Positions 45,449 through 56,496 of a stretch of DNA of 64,000 nucleotides are shown here, one piece after another. A program made the position numbers and the translations under genes. The number at the start of each line of letters is the position of its first letter. Within the stretch, counting starts at the first letter, position 1. Source of the DNA: Fragilariopsis cylindrus CCMP1102. Its lineage: Eukaryota > Bacillariophyta > Bacillariophyceae > Bacillariales > Bacillariaceae. The stretch covers positions 62,001 through 126,000 of the forward strand of contig FMBT01000367.1 of NCBI GenBank assembly GCA_900095095.1, in the 5' to 3' direction. The notes under the pieces were generated by a model, which saw only the letters and a list, made by a program, of their open reading frames with translations, made no database searches and was not told where the DNA came from.

Positions 45449-47733
45449 AGAAAAAATATAAAAACATATACAAAATGAAACGAAAGAAGATAGATATCTA
45501 ATAACAAATTCTAGAAAGACTTGTAGTACGATCTTAAGAACTACTGTACGTTGTACTATACTCTACTTTTAGCTACTGTATTGCATACTGTATATCTATT
45601 ATTACTCGGTGTACGTAGCAACGAGCTCCACTAGTTTCTACAAGTAGTAGATCTTCAGTTATAGTAGACCAACCACGACCAGCTGGGGTACAGCTGGGGT
45701 TGAACGAATACTGCTTGTCCACAGAAGGGCGATTAAATCAATCACTTGTCCGCGACATGGTACCACTAGTTTCTACTATTAATGTAATAGCTGCTAGTAG
45801 ATCTTCAGCACAGTGGCGAAGCAGAATCAAATCACCCCATGAGCGTCTGTAAGGAGTTTCATATATTCCCATTGAAAATGCAGCTTCAAGGTTCGTCTTT
45901 TACGCTACCTATGCTACTTTAATACTTTTTAATTATTCCCATTTTTGATAGGGCAAGAAGCATAAGTGCGCAGGTTTCTTCTTTTTCGCCACTTAGGCCT
46001 TTTTAATATTTTTTACTTATTCCCCTTTTTGGTACGGCATGCAAGGCATGCAAGGCAACCGTCAGGAAACAAATTACTTATGGCTTTACTTTTATTCAAC
46101 TTTGATGCGTCATCATTTTATTTTTTAGAATTTATTGCAAGTTTGATGATTTTTTGTCATTTTTTTTTTGACAAGTAATTCTTTTTGTTGTTTATTCTAC
46201 TTGAGCTTTCCTCAGATATAATATAATATTAACTTTTTTTTAAGAGTAGATTCTGATGATATTGATGATTGATTGATTGATTGATTTATGAGAACAGTAA
46301 CTATTGTTTCTATGAGGATGGGAGAAAGCAATGGGTACTGTTGTTGTCCATAAGTTATTAGAGGCAAATAATGGACTATGTGTGCACATCATCACCACAC
46401 CACCACCACAACATTACAATACACAAAGGTATCAGTAACAACAACCAGTAGCCGCAGCAGGTAGCAATGTTTGTTACTATGGTCCTTTATTATTTTATTA
46501 TGGGTTAAGAGTAGTGCAGGATTGTCTGCTCACCTCTGATCATTACATACATAGATTCAGAGCAAGGATATTCATATTAGAATCTGATCCTGGGCACAAT
46601 GGCTGCTACTACCACTATTACAAAGATTCAAACACAACATTCCCTTACAAATCTTTCTACTCTCCCCCCCCCCCCTCCTCCTCCCTCTTTTTGGCTTAAT
46701 ATATATGGCACTATCTAGTAGCATAAATTCATGATTACTAATCACATGGTTATGCTAAAGTTACAGCGCAATTAAGCATGCACCACCACTCCTGCATTAT
46801 GCCAGGTGGGTTCTGGTCTTGTGACAACAATAATAAAATGTCATGGATCATAATAAGGAACAACAAAGATATCCTTAGTCTAGATATTTCTTGTCCCCCT
46901 ATACTGGCGCAGTGTGACTGACATAGTAGATCTTGTGTTGGAATTTACTGGTAGATCTGTAGGAAAAACCAGGTATGTATTTCTGCCCTACAGGACGGTG
47001 CAACACCTACGCCCGATCTGTGTGTGGTAAGCAAAAGTAGCGTGCGCAATACAAGTCAAGTGCTCGCGTTAAGGAAAAGCGTTACAGTAGCATTTCATGT
47101 GCAGCATCAAGAATTCGAATGGAAAATTAAATCCAATTGACCTACTCTGTACTATATCCATCAGTCAATACATGTCTATTCATTACAAGAATTAGGTTGA
47201 TTATTTAGCACTCACTTTGGGGGAGAATTAAATTATATGACGTTGTATAAAGGGATGGCAGGCAAATTTTCGAATGAATCTACTTGCCACAAGAGGTAAT
47301 ACCGTAGGTGCATAAAGAGAGAGGAGGATTGCGGATCGAATAACAGACGAGGAGCTAAAGCAATTGTCTAGTACAGTATGCTCTACTATTTTTATTCTAA
47401 TGGATAATACTCTAGTTAGATCTATTATTAGATGTGTTTTTTGGATGATATGAGAATCATATAGTGTGTGTGTGTGTGTGTGTGTCTTAGAATCGGCTCC
47501 AATGTCACAAGATATATATCAGCCGTACCCCTATGCCGCTGGGCGCGGTCCATCATAATTTTACCGTGATATTTACTGTCACCATATCATGCGTCTTTGT
47601 AGAATCGTCTCCCCACCAAATACCACTGGGCGCGGTCCATCATCTCCATCTTTTGCCTCGCATTATGGTCACCCTCCTCACATATCACTCTTACTCTCAC
47701 TACTCTAACTTTTCATTAATTATAATCAATCAA
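45449..47733. other. Long intergenic stretch, no gene supported
   Basis: No credible gene. Holds the duplicated GCATGCAAG motif near 46037-46055, a (TTGA)n run near 46263-46285, a C run at about 46665-46677 and a (GT)n run at about 47466-47484. An 18-bp repeat, CTGGGCGCGGTCCATCAT, lies at about 47540 and 47626. Frames at 45966-46178, 46514-46699 and 47533-47742 are unsupported. Confidence 0.5.
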
Positions 47734-49206
47734 TCAGAATAATATACCACCAATACCATCTTTAAATCTGGATTGATCCCATCCATAATGATCCTTTCTT
47801 GAATACATTAATTTTTCCACTTTTCTACCATACTGTTGTGCATAATTTGCATGATATGTGATTGGATCTTTATTGGGTGGTCCTTGACGATGTCCATGTT
47901 TACCAATCGGATAATAATACGGATCTAAACAACAATAATTGAAAACATTAGTTGATACTACTGCTGTTGGATCATTGTTATTATTATCATATTCTAATCC
48001 ACAATGATGAAAGTCAATATTCGCCGAACCATTACCGATTGTCGTATTCGTATTCTGAGTTTGTTGTTGTTTCTTCTCTTTCTGATAGTTCCAAAATTCT
48101 TGCCAAAATAAGGATTGATCATCTAATTTATTATTTTTTAAATCACATCGATCTAGTGTTGATTGTGCAATTGTTTTATAGACCTCGGACTGAGATTTAA
48201 AATAATAAAATCCAGTATTCGCTTCTTTTCTGGGTCGACCCAATAAACACTCATCAGTTCTTGGTTGACCATGAGTTGGCTCATGATTGGATTGATATAA
48301 ATAATCATATTTTTGACTTTTTATTAATGCACCAAAATCATGTTCAAATGGATTCTGTAAAAATATATTATCCGCATCGGTAAAGACAATACCATCGACT
48401 AGTTGACTATCACCACCGCAAGTTGCTAAGTCTAATGTCATCCGTATCTTATTGCAGGAGATTTTAGTAAAATTTCCATGTCCCCATCCATGTGCACCAT
48501 CGACAGCATACAACGATGATGGTGGAATGGCACGTTCAGGTCCTAATACATCATATAATTTTTGATCTAAGGCTAAGACAATCCATTTCAATCCTTGTTC
48601 TTTGGCTAAATATTCCCAATTCTGTAACATATTATAATAAGCATAATTTGCTGCCACTACCAATACTGTAGTATTAAAATCATGTTTATTCGTAGAATTA
48701 CTTTTTTCGAAATCAAATAAACCAATTTTATTTTGAATAATATCCGAATAGGGACAAGAAGAAGAATTCTGTAGTTCTGGCATAATTATTATTTCTTCCA
48801 CACTACCAGTACTGCTGCTGCTGCTGCTGCTGCTACTGCTACTGCTTCGTAGAAGATTTGTTGCTGCTACTGCTGCTACTACCTCATGATCGTCATAATT
48901 CTCTTCTAACGAGGACGGCATCGTCGTCGTCCTAGTCGTCACATCAACTTTGTTGTGTTGTTGTTGTTGTTGTTGTTGTGTTGGTTGTGCTATAATTTCA
49001 ATTGTTGATGACAGCATTCTACTTTCACCAACAAAAGAAAATAAAACACAGGAAAATAGGATAGCAGGAATACATAATGCTATTCCAAGTAATAAAAATG
49101 CCTTGAGGATATAACTAACACGTCTATTATCACTACTACTACGCGTACTTAGTAGTGTACGTCCACTGCTATTATTAGTCGTCGTCGTCATCGTCATCGC
49201 CGTCAT
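47734..49206 (-). CDS. Nucleotide-diphospho-sugar transferase (PF03407-like), type II Golgi membrane protein
   Basis: A 490-residue, intronless protein. A short cytosolic N-terminus with Thr/Ser runs leads into one transmembrane helix (about 33-59), so the catalytic part would face the Golgi lumen. A low-complexity stem with Gln and Ser runs follows. Catalytic features include NTTVLVVAANYAYYNMLQNW (about 178-197), a LKWIVLALD block, and the metal-binding D-x-D at residues 277-279 (GIVFTDADNIFL). Further on come EANTGFYYFKS (about 328) and DDQSLF, typical of the nucleotid_trans family. Such enzymes move sugar from nucleotide-sugars to protein or glycan acceptors. The exact donor cannot be read. 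The closing part carries HANYAQQYGRKVEKL. Gln and Ser runs lie over length-variable triplets. Confidence 0.85.
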   Translation of the reverse strand: MTAMTMTTTTNNSSGRTLLSTRSSSDNRRVSYILKAFLLLGIALCIPAILFSCVLFSFVGESRMLSSTIEIIAQPTQQQQQQQHNKVDVTTRTTTMPSSLEENYDDHEVVAAVAATNLLRSSSSSSSSSSSSTGSVEEIIIMPELQNSSSCPYSDIIQNKIGLFDFEKSNSTNKHDFNTTVLVVAANYAYYNMLQNWEYLAKEQGLKWIVLALDQKLYDVLGPERAIPPSSLYAVDGAHGWGHGNFTKISCNKIRMTLDLATCGGDSQLVDGIVFTDADNIFLQNPFEHDFGALIKSQKYDYLYQSNHEPTHGQPRTDECLLGRPRKEANTGFYYFKSQSEVYKTIAQSTLDRCDLKNNKLDDQSLFWQEFWNYQKEKKQQQTQNTNTTIGNGSANIDFHHCGLEYDNNNNDPTAVVSTNVFNYCCLDPYYYPIGKHGHRQGPPNKDPITYHANYAQQYGRKVEKLMYSRKDHYGWDQSRFKDGIGGILF

Positions 49207-49751
49207 CGTTATCGTCTAAATATATAGTACGGTATAAAATATACGTCTACCTTATTTGCCACTCTGTTAGTTGCATTGGGGGTAACTAAAAGTATAGAAA
49301 TGAGGTAAGTTATCAAAGACAATAGGATGAGACAAGATAGTGACAATAAGGCAAATCAAGACAAAGCAGACAATCATAAAAAAAATCAAGATACAAATAA
49401 TAATCGAGAAAGAAAAATAGAAAGTTTCGATCTAAAGAAGCGATCGCGCACCGAGGTGCGCCGTACGTAAAGGAAAAAATGAGGCGCAAAAATCTTGTTT
49501 AAAAAATCAGTCATGCTACCTTCTAATTTTAATTTAATTTAATTACCTACTTTGTCTCTGGCAAGAAAAATAGCAACTGTTATTGACCAGGAACGAGACC
49601 GAATCCATTGGCAAATACAGTACCGCGGTGGTGCTGTGGACCAAACTAAGACGAATATTAGAACCGCCCACCATCTTGCAAGGTTTTCATAATAATATCA
49701 TTCATGCGAACTTAGTTTTGAATTTACCTTTTATAATTCGATTCCATCATC
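49207..49751. other. Intergenic between divergent genes
   Basis: Holds the two 5' flanks of divergently transcribed genes. The rightmost part opens a frame (49583-49987) that overlaps the start of the DUF1499 gene in another reading and is a shadow. Confidence 0.5.
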
Positions 49752-50654
49752 ATGAAAGTTATCGCCTGCACTACGCCGGCCGCCATAGTGACACTCGTCG
49801 CACTGGTGGTGATAGTGTGTTTACCGCAAAGCAATGGCCTATCGCCATCTCGACATCAGACGATGATGACGACGACGACGTGCCCGCGACGAGGAGACAA
49901 GAGCATCCTGCTGCCAATTGTCACACGGCGACTGGCTGTTGCCGGGCTCCTCCTCTCTCCTTTCGTTGCGGCGCTGCTGCATCCTGAAGCTGTGGCCGCA
50001 TTCGACAACGGTATTCCCGACATGGAAATGTACAAGAATAAGACTAAAAATCCGGGAATACAGCCATCATCGCTCGGTTTACAAAGCAATGGCAAGCTGG
50101 CAATGTGCAATGATGGGCTCAATTGCTTCAGCACCAGCGGCGACGAGGCTCATATGTTGGAACTGTGGATACCACCACAAAAAGCTAACAGCAACAGCAA
50201 CGGCAACACGATTATGGGCGACCTATTGGAAACCATCAAGGCGTATCCACCCGGCCAAAATAGGGTAGACAGGGGTGGCTTTTCGATCGTCACCGTCAGC
50301 GCCGACTATCTCTACGTGCAGTTCGAGTCGATGAAGCATGGTTTTATAGACGACGTTGAATTTTCCGTTACACAAACACAAAGCAGCAATAATAAGGAAG
50401 TAGTGCAGGTTCGCTCGTCGAGTCGCATCGGGAACCTCGACTTGGGAGTGAACGCCAAGCGCCTAAACTGGATCAGCGCCGACCTGCGGGCCAAGGGTTG
50501 GACTGCCCCTGAGATCACCAAGGAGGATTATCCGGACTACTATAATACCTTAGTCTTTACGTTTGATGACTATATCCGCTCAGTGCTGAGCCCACTGGAC
50601 TGTCCTGTACCGTCACAGCCTATTACCTGCAACGACCCTTCACCTTCTAAGTGA
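49752..50654 (+). CDS. Plastid/thylakoid-lumen DUF1499 protein with twin-Arg signal, GC-rich gene
   Basis: A 300-residue, intronless protein. An N-terminal signal peptide (about 1-29, ending QSNG|LSPS) is followed by a transit-like stretch. A second, bacterial-type signal comes next: TRRLAVAGLLLSPFVAALL (Arg-Arg at 59-60) ending AVAA|FDNG, a Tat-like lumen signal. The DUF1499 domain (PF07386, about 115-285) shows NCFST, RGGFSIVTVSADYLYVQFES, GFIDDVEF, VRSSSRIGNLDLGVNAKRL. Together these suggest export through four membranes into the thylakoid lumen. The function of DUF1499 proteins is not established. The gene is clearly GC-richer than its AT-rich neighbours, with many GCC, GGC, CTG and ATC codons. 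Confidence 0.85.
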   Translation: MKVIACTTPAAIVTLVALVVIVCLPQSNGLSPSRHQTMMTTTTCPRRGDKSILLPIVTRRLAVAGLLLSPFVAALLHPEAVAAFDNGIPDMEMYKNKTKNPGIQPSSLGLQSNGKLAMCNDGLNCFSTSGDEAHMLELWIPPQKANSNSNGNTIMGDLLETIKAYPPGQNRVDRGGFSIVTVSADYLYVQFESMKHGFIDDVEFSVTQTQSSNNKEVVQVRSSSRIGNLDLGVNAKRLNWISADLRAKGWTAPEITKEDYPDYYNTLVFTFDDYIRSVLSPLDCPVPSQPITCNDPSPSK

Positions 50655-51575
50655 GTGAGTCGAGTCGCCTACGGTACTGGACCGTAGTGTAGCCGGCATC
50701 CTTTTCTTGGTCGATAGCGATGGCAGAACGCCACCCTTCGAGCTTGGTAACCCGTCAACAATGGTGGCAGCACTCAAAGAAAGACAGACGAAGACCAAAT
50801 AAGACGCGCTATAATCTAACTGGCTAGCAGAAGCAAAGGGGAGGAGGGTTCGATGAAGTGTGAATGAATGATTGATTCGAATGAGTCGAGCCTATACTTA
50901 TTAACAGATTGGTCGTAAATATACGCAGTACAGTATCCCGTATGATCAAAGATGCATGAATCACGAGTATTCACGATTAATAACATCATTTATTTTTTAT
51001 TTTATTGTTTTTAAAGTGTGAATGCATAACCGTAAATATCTGAGATGTTTTGTCGTGATTCGTGATGCATTATTGAATTGTTACTATTGCGCACCTTGAG
51101 TTAAATAATTATTTTGTACAGGAGTAAAACGCCAACAGAATCTTTGGCAACACACATAGAATGATAGTCACGACGCAGCGTTGAATATTATTATTTCAGT
51201 CTACTGTTGCTGCTGTTTCTTGCTTGCTTTCTAATTAGCTACTAACTATCGTAGTAGTGCGTTAATCCTATCGTACGAAATCAAATCAAAACAAACGAAA
51301 CGAAATCAAATTAAGTCGTGATCGTCATACAATATCATTCGATCGGTGCCTTACGAGTAGATCGATGCATATATTTTGATTGCTTTATTCAGACTACTGT
51401 ACGTTATCTCACGATACAATTCCTACATACAAGGAACAATAAACCATCCTCAATTCAATTTCAATTCATTCAATTCCGTTCGTCTACAGTACACGCAATA
51501 ATAAATCATAAGTAATCACAAGCAAAATACAGCGGCAACTAACTAACTACTAATCCAATACAATACAATATAGTC
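50655..51575. other. Intergenic, no gene seen
   Basis: The GC-rich character of the preceding gene continues for about 200 bases as 3' flank and then drops. Later bases contain AAACAAATCAAA and CAATTCAATTC type repeats. The 51318-51515 frame is unsupported. Confidence 0.5.
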
Positions 51576-52979
51576 ATGTTTACTATAACAATTGGTCTAT
51601 TAGGCTTAACAGTAATGTATGTTGGTATGATAATTGCATTGCATTATTTACTACCAACATCAATTGATTGTTTATCAAATTCTAATTTTAATTCCGGTGT
51701 AGTGGAAGATGGTGATAATGGAGACGACGTTACTAATACAGATACCACTACTCAAGAATTGGAATGTCAAACAGAAGCTGTTGATAATACGATATTAAAC
51801 TGGTCATCTAATTTCTTTATCTCAATATGTTTTTTTATGTTTGCATTCCAATTAAGTTGTTGTCCATCATCATCATCGTCATCAATTAAAAAAGGAAGAA
51901 AGAAAGCAAAAGCAGTAAAAGATACTAGGGTATGTTATAAATCTGCTATATTATCACAAATATTTATGGGTGGTTCGTTCCTTTTAACAGGAATTAGTTC
52001 TATAATGGTTCCAAATTCTGGTATTGATGATAATCATGGACTCATGGGATATTTTATACTGGAGATTATATCTAAAATTTTCTTTACATTTAGTGCTTTA
52101 TGTATGGCACAATTTGGATTAGACACAACAAAAAACATTGACCCAGCATTACTTAGAAATACATGCTGTTTTTGTTGGTGTAATTCAACGTCCAGTAAGA
52201 TATGGATTGCTGTATGTGAATTACTGCTAGTATTAAGTTTGAGTGGTATCTTAACAGGTAATATTTGGTGTTCCACAGATCCAACATTACAAGTAAATGA
52301 TGTCAATGACGTTTGGTTACCAACAACAACTGATAATATTGCTGTATGTTATACAGTAACAAAATATTCAGATATTGTATTCCATTTCTCATATGCACTC
52401 CTTTGGTTACCAGTTGGATACTTATTACGTGTAGCAAGTCTAGCAAAACCTGTTACAGTGTTGGGATTACCGACACCAATATCGGTTGTATTAGCAGTAA
52501 TTATACAATGGACAATTGGATCAATGTTGATAGTTGTCGTATTTATTATTGCATCTATTCTGAACAAAATCAACAACAACAATGATGACGATGATGAAGA
52601 TTTCTATACAATTTATTTCATGATATGGAATACAATATACGGTACTGTGTTATATCATTGGGGTATGTTAATAACTATGTATTGTTTACATAATTTATCG
52701 TACGGATTGACTGTACCTGACAGGGATGATGAAGATGATATAGATGAAGGTCCATCAGTCTTATCAACGGAGTGGTGGTTAACAATGCTTGCATTTATAT
52801 TACCAGCAGAAACAAGAAAAAAGAAGAAGAAGATGAATGACGACACGAATGATGATAATGTGGTAGAAGAAGAGGACGAAGCTGGTGCTTCTGCTGCTGG
52901 TGCTTCTCCTACACAAAATAAAAGAGTAGTATCATTTGAAGAAATTGATTATATTGTGGAGGAAGAAATTGATGTATAA
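51576..52979 (+). CDS. Polytopic membrane protein of unknown function (about eight TM helices)
   Basis: A 467-residue, intronless protein. Hydrophobic helices are visible at about 3-26, 78-96, 123-145, 157-180, 209-230, 266-286, 303-331 and 345-370. Between the first two is an acidic loop with two Cys (DC at 31-32, EC at 63-64). A Cys-rich turn, TCCFCWC (196-202), precedes the fifth helix. A basic cytosolic loop (KKGRKKAKAVK, about 105-115) and a long, charged C-terminal tail with a KKKKK patch and acid runs suggest the topology. No family or catalytic motif was recognised. It may belong to a diatom-specific membrane family. The first Met begins the first helix directly, so no cleaved signal peptide is likely. 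Confidence 0.7.
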   Translation: MFTITIGLLGLTVMYVGMIIALHYLLPTSIDCLSNSNFNSGVVEDGDNGDDVTNTDTTTQELECQTEAVDNTILNWSSNFFISICFFMFAFQLSCCPSSSSSSIKKGRKKAKAVKDTRVCYKSAILSQIFMGGSFLLTGISSIMVPNSGIDDNHGLMGYFILEIISKIFFTFSALCMAQFGLDTTKNIDPALLRNTCCFCWCNSTSSKIWIAVCELLLVLSLSGILTGNIWCSTDPTLQVNDVNDVWLPTTTDNIAVCYTVTKYSDIVFHFSYALLWLPVGYLLRVASLAKPVTVLGLPTPISVVLAVIIQWTIGSMLIVVVFIIASILNKINNNNDDDDEDFYTIYFMIWNTIYGTVLYHWGMLITMYCLHNLSYGLTVPDRDDEDDIDEGPSVLSTEWWLTMLAFILPAETRKKKKKMNDDTNDDNVVEEEDEAGASAAGASPTQNKRVVSFEEIDYIVEEEIDV

Positions 52980-53345
52980 CTGTTACATAAATACCGGTAT
53001 AACAGTAAAAGAAGTAGTGATGATGATGATGATGATGATGATGATACGGAATTATCGTCACGTTTACGGTTACTTTCATTCGTCAATCGAGAATAACAAT
53101 AAATCAATGCATTTATTCTAGAATAATAATAAATCTATGTATTATATTATAATAAACAGATAGATTGATTCCTATGTGCATGTCTGCCTCTCCCTTTGTA
53201 TCTCTGTCTGTCTATGTTTCGTCGTTTTCGCTTTTTAACACCTAGCTTTTTCAGACAAACATGCGAGTACATGTAGTGCTACCTACTTACCTACTTACCT
53301 ACCTACCTACCTACAAATACAAGAACAAACACTTTAATTTCAATT
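52980..53345. other. Intergenic, microsatellites
   Basis: (GAT)n at about 53018-53045, CTGTCTGTCT near 53205 and CTAC repeats at 53280-53316, up to the edge of repeat copy B. No gene. Confidence 0.55.
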
Positions 53346-55580
53346 CAAAGGACAGACTTGTACTTATTTAGTTTTTATTTTAAAGAATGCAAAAACTAAA
53401 TCATGTCCTGTGGTACTTGCTACCTGTTCCACTCCACTTTCTAGCATTCTAACCCATCCTAGCATGAGTAAAGTCCCAATCAGATAGTATAATCTGAGCT
53501 TAATATGCATAGGGTGGATACCTGGACCGGACTTTGGGGTGCTAGGTGTGTGTGATGCAGCCTAGAACATGGGAAAATGGCCCATTTGGGAGGGGGAGGG
53601 GGGGTATGTGACCTAGTACATACACAAAAAGATGAATTGTCCCAAAGTAAGCACATGGGGTTGACCATATACACCAAGGGAATATAAACTTGGCAAGCTA
53701 TTGGCAGGACCATGCTGATGTGGGTACTAAAGGGGAAACCTGTTTTGGGGCCTACATGAACCTTTGGGGGCCTAGCACACCCTGACACCTTCCTAACCTC
53801 CCTACAGCCCTAAGAAATAGTTGGACCTTGTACCCATAGGTATAATGTTGAGCTCCATATAATCCTTCAGGGTTATTAGGTCCGTATTGATGGTGCACCA
53901 CAGCCTTGATTACACGCGCACTTGGCACTTAGAGAAATTGTGTGTTCTAATAGCGGTGTGTTTTGACCCGTGGCACCCCAAATATATGTATGGTTACCTA
54001 ATGCAATGATAGAATCAATAACCTTTATGAGCCAGGTTGATGCCTATCTATTTAATTTGGGACTCAGCATACCTGGTATGGGCGCGGTTGAATCTTAAAT
54101 ATTCTTGCAACATGTGCATTTTGGGCCATTTTATGTCTATTCTATTGTTTCCCACCAAAACACACCACCAATATGGCAATTGTTCCAGGCATTGTTGGTG
54201 TATTTTGACCATATTATGCATATATGGAAGGTATCTGGGTGTTGAAACAATGGCACCATGGTTCAATTCCTTTTTTTGATGTTGTGGCAGCCTATTTCTG
54301 AACAACATTTTTGGGCATGGAAATATGTCATGTTGGCCAAAATGCAATGTTTGTATTCTGGAGGCAAGCATAAGGTATGTATGAAGGATCATGATACTTG
54401 TTTCATCCCCTATGGGTATAGGATGGATGACTGGGTGGTATCTTGGTGCACCATGCTGGTTCTAGAACCTAATGAGAAGTTATTCATCTTATTATTTATA
54501 GTTGTTTGATATTCTAATAACCCAACTCCACTGGAGAATTTGTAAGATAAAAGTGATACCAATCAGAATTACTTTAGTCAAGTGATGATGAACCACCAGG
54601 GTGGTAGGAGAAAAATACAATACTAAGTGGATGTTTGTGCACCTGACCAATCTGATGTTGTCCTCTGCAACCCTTTCAGATAAGATATATTGGTGTTCAT
54701 TTTGATTGGAAATCTTGTTGTTTGTGTGCCTTCCACAACAGCAGATTGTAATTTATTCAACAACCACAGGAACAAAAAAGTGGTAGGAGGCAACTATAAT
54801 GTTGTAGTACACTATAAGAATGCTAGTGCACCAAATCCAGAAGGTGTTGTCCTCTGCAACCCTTTCAAATAAGATATATTGGTGTTCATTTTGATTGGAA
54901 ATCATGTTGTTTGTGTGCCTTCCACAACAGCAGATTGTAATTTATTCAACAACCACAGGAACAAAAAAGTGGTAGGAGGCAACTACAATGTTGTAGTACA
55001 CTATAAGAATGCTAGTGCACCCAACCCAGAAGGTTTTGTCCTCTACAGCACTTTCAAATAAGATATATTGGTGTTCATTTTGATTGGAAATCATGTTGTT
55101 TGTGTGCCTTCCACAACAGCGAATTGTAAATTATTCAACAACCACAGGAACAAAAAAGTGGAAGGAGGCAACTACAATGTTGTAGTACACTATTAGAATG
55201 ATATTGCACCCGAATCAGAAGGTTTTGTCCTCTACAACACTTTCAAATGAGATATTTTGCTAGGTGTACATATACATTTTAAAATCTCTAAAATGTGTGC
55301 TGTGTGTGAGCCTAGATTGTGAGATACCAGTTGGCTTACAAGACTAAGGAATACAGCAGTTCTCCATCCAATAGGTCAAATGTAAACTTCATGGTTTAAT
55401 TTTCTAAAAAAATGACCTTTCAGGTGCATATATTTGATGCTAAAGTTGCTATTATATACTATACTAACAAATACTAGTAAAAATTTGGGCATGATTTAGT
55501 TTTTATATTAAATAATATTTCCACGCGGAGATTTTGTTAGTGCTTTCGACAAGTCCCCCGGCGCGAAAATTCAAAGAATG
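53346..55580 (+). repeat. Satellite-bearing large repeat, copy B
   Basis: The left end starts CAAAGGACAGACTTGTAC and continues into a hairpin whose arms are ATTTAGTTTTT and AAAAACTAAAT (about 53367-53404). A unique region of about 1.2 kb follows, ending near 54600, with ACACCTTCCTAACCTCCCTA and GGCAGCCTATTTCTGAA shared with copies A and C. Next come 189-bp satellite units (about 54650-55255). The right end holds AAAATGTGTGCTGTGTGTGAG, GGCATGATTTAGTTTTTATA and the GC motif CCCCCGGCGCGAAAATTCAAA. There is no recognisable protein. Flanking target duplications could not be established. The transposon class is unknown: it lacks obvious terminal inverted repeats, so a helitron-like or other non-autonomous element is possible. 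Confidence 0.82.
54650..55258 (+). repeat. Satellite array of copy B (189-bp units)
   Basis: About three and a half units repeat every 189 bp: TTGGTGTTCATTTTGATTGG starts at 54690 and 54879, with a third near 55068. Because 189 is 63 codons, the same frame recurs in each unit, and each unit carries the same stop shortly after LCNPFK. Apparent short frames here start with TTG and are not genes. Confidence 0.85.
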
Positions 55581-56496
55581 TGGCACGCTTAAACAAAATA
55601 AAATTCGACTTGATTGATTCTTATTAGTTAGAGAATTGGTTGCTTAATGATAGGTGAAGGACAGAATGACAGAGCAGTCTGTCCTTCGCATGTACCCTCC
55701 ACGCGGCACAGCATACAGTATCAGAAACTGACACAATTAATTATTAATTTCAGACGAAATCTTTTCATCAAGAAGGTGTACAAGTTTAGGAACTAATAAC
55801 TCATGCTCGCCGTAGAAACGTACTAGCGCGCTACGACGAAAAAATGTGTAATTAGTAATAGCCTTTTTTACCGAGCATCGGTGCCACGTGTAATCATGTG
55901 TACGCGTGTTTTTTTCGAAAAATCCGAAAATTCGTCTCTTTACTAAGAGAGAGTGAGTGTGGCATGCTTGTAAATTCAAAAGATGCGAACAAAATAAGTA
56001 GGAGATGACAGTTTCTGAAAGCTGTTCATTCTGTGCTATTATAATGACCGGTGACCACGCTTTTAGACCAATTTAAGCCTGCATTCTAGTCGATGCTCTA
56101 TTGCAGTAGTTAAGTAATTGAATTATTGCAGTAATTAACTAGTTGAATTATTAGGCTCATATCCCGAGCAAAAAAAAGTGTGCCATTAGTTCCTAAACTG
56201 GTACATTGTGTATGAAAAACGAGATCTTTGCTTTTAGCTTGTTCACAAGAAATATCATCCAATCAAATATCTCGTGCCGATCGACACATACCGTAGTACG
56301 ACAATTACTGTATGAGAAATAAGTGAGTCATCTGTCATCTAAAAGATACCGCATCATCACATCAATAACAAATAATACTACCGTATTTACTTGTACAATT
56401 GAGTCTCTCCCAAGATACACAACAATCAAAACACAACAACATATATATATATAAATAACAAACACAAATTAACCAAACAAAACTATAACCAAAAAG
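55581..56496. other. Intergenic between repeat copy B and the cyclophilin gene
   Basis: No gene supported. An 80-codon minus-strand frame (55737-55979) has no known domain. The last 150 bases form the cyclophilin 5' flank, A-rich up to the ATG. Confidence 0.5.

Noticed and set aside
49583-49987. 134-codon frame overlapping the DUF1499 gene start
   Set aside because: A shadow frame. The other reading has a full targeting signal and domain.
53480-54509. Frames of 80-114 codons in repeat copy B
   Set aside because: These are shared with copies A and C only as DNA. The frames are not kept open between copies.
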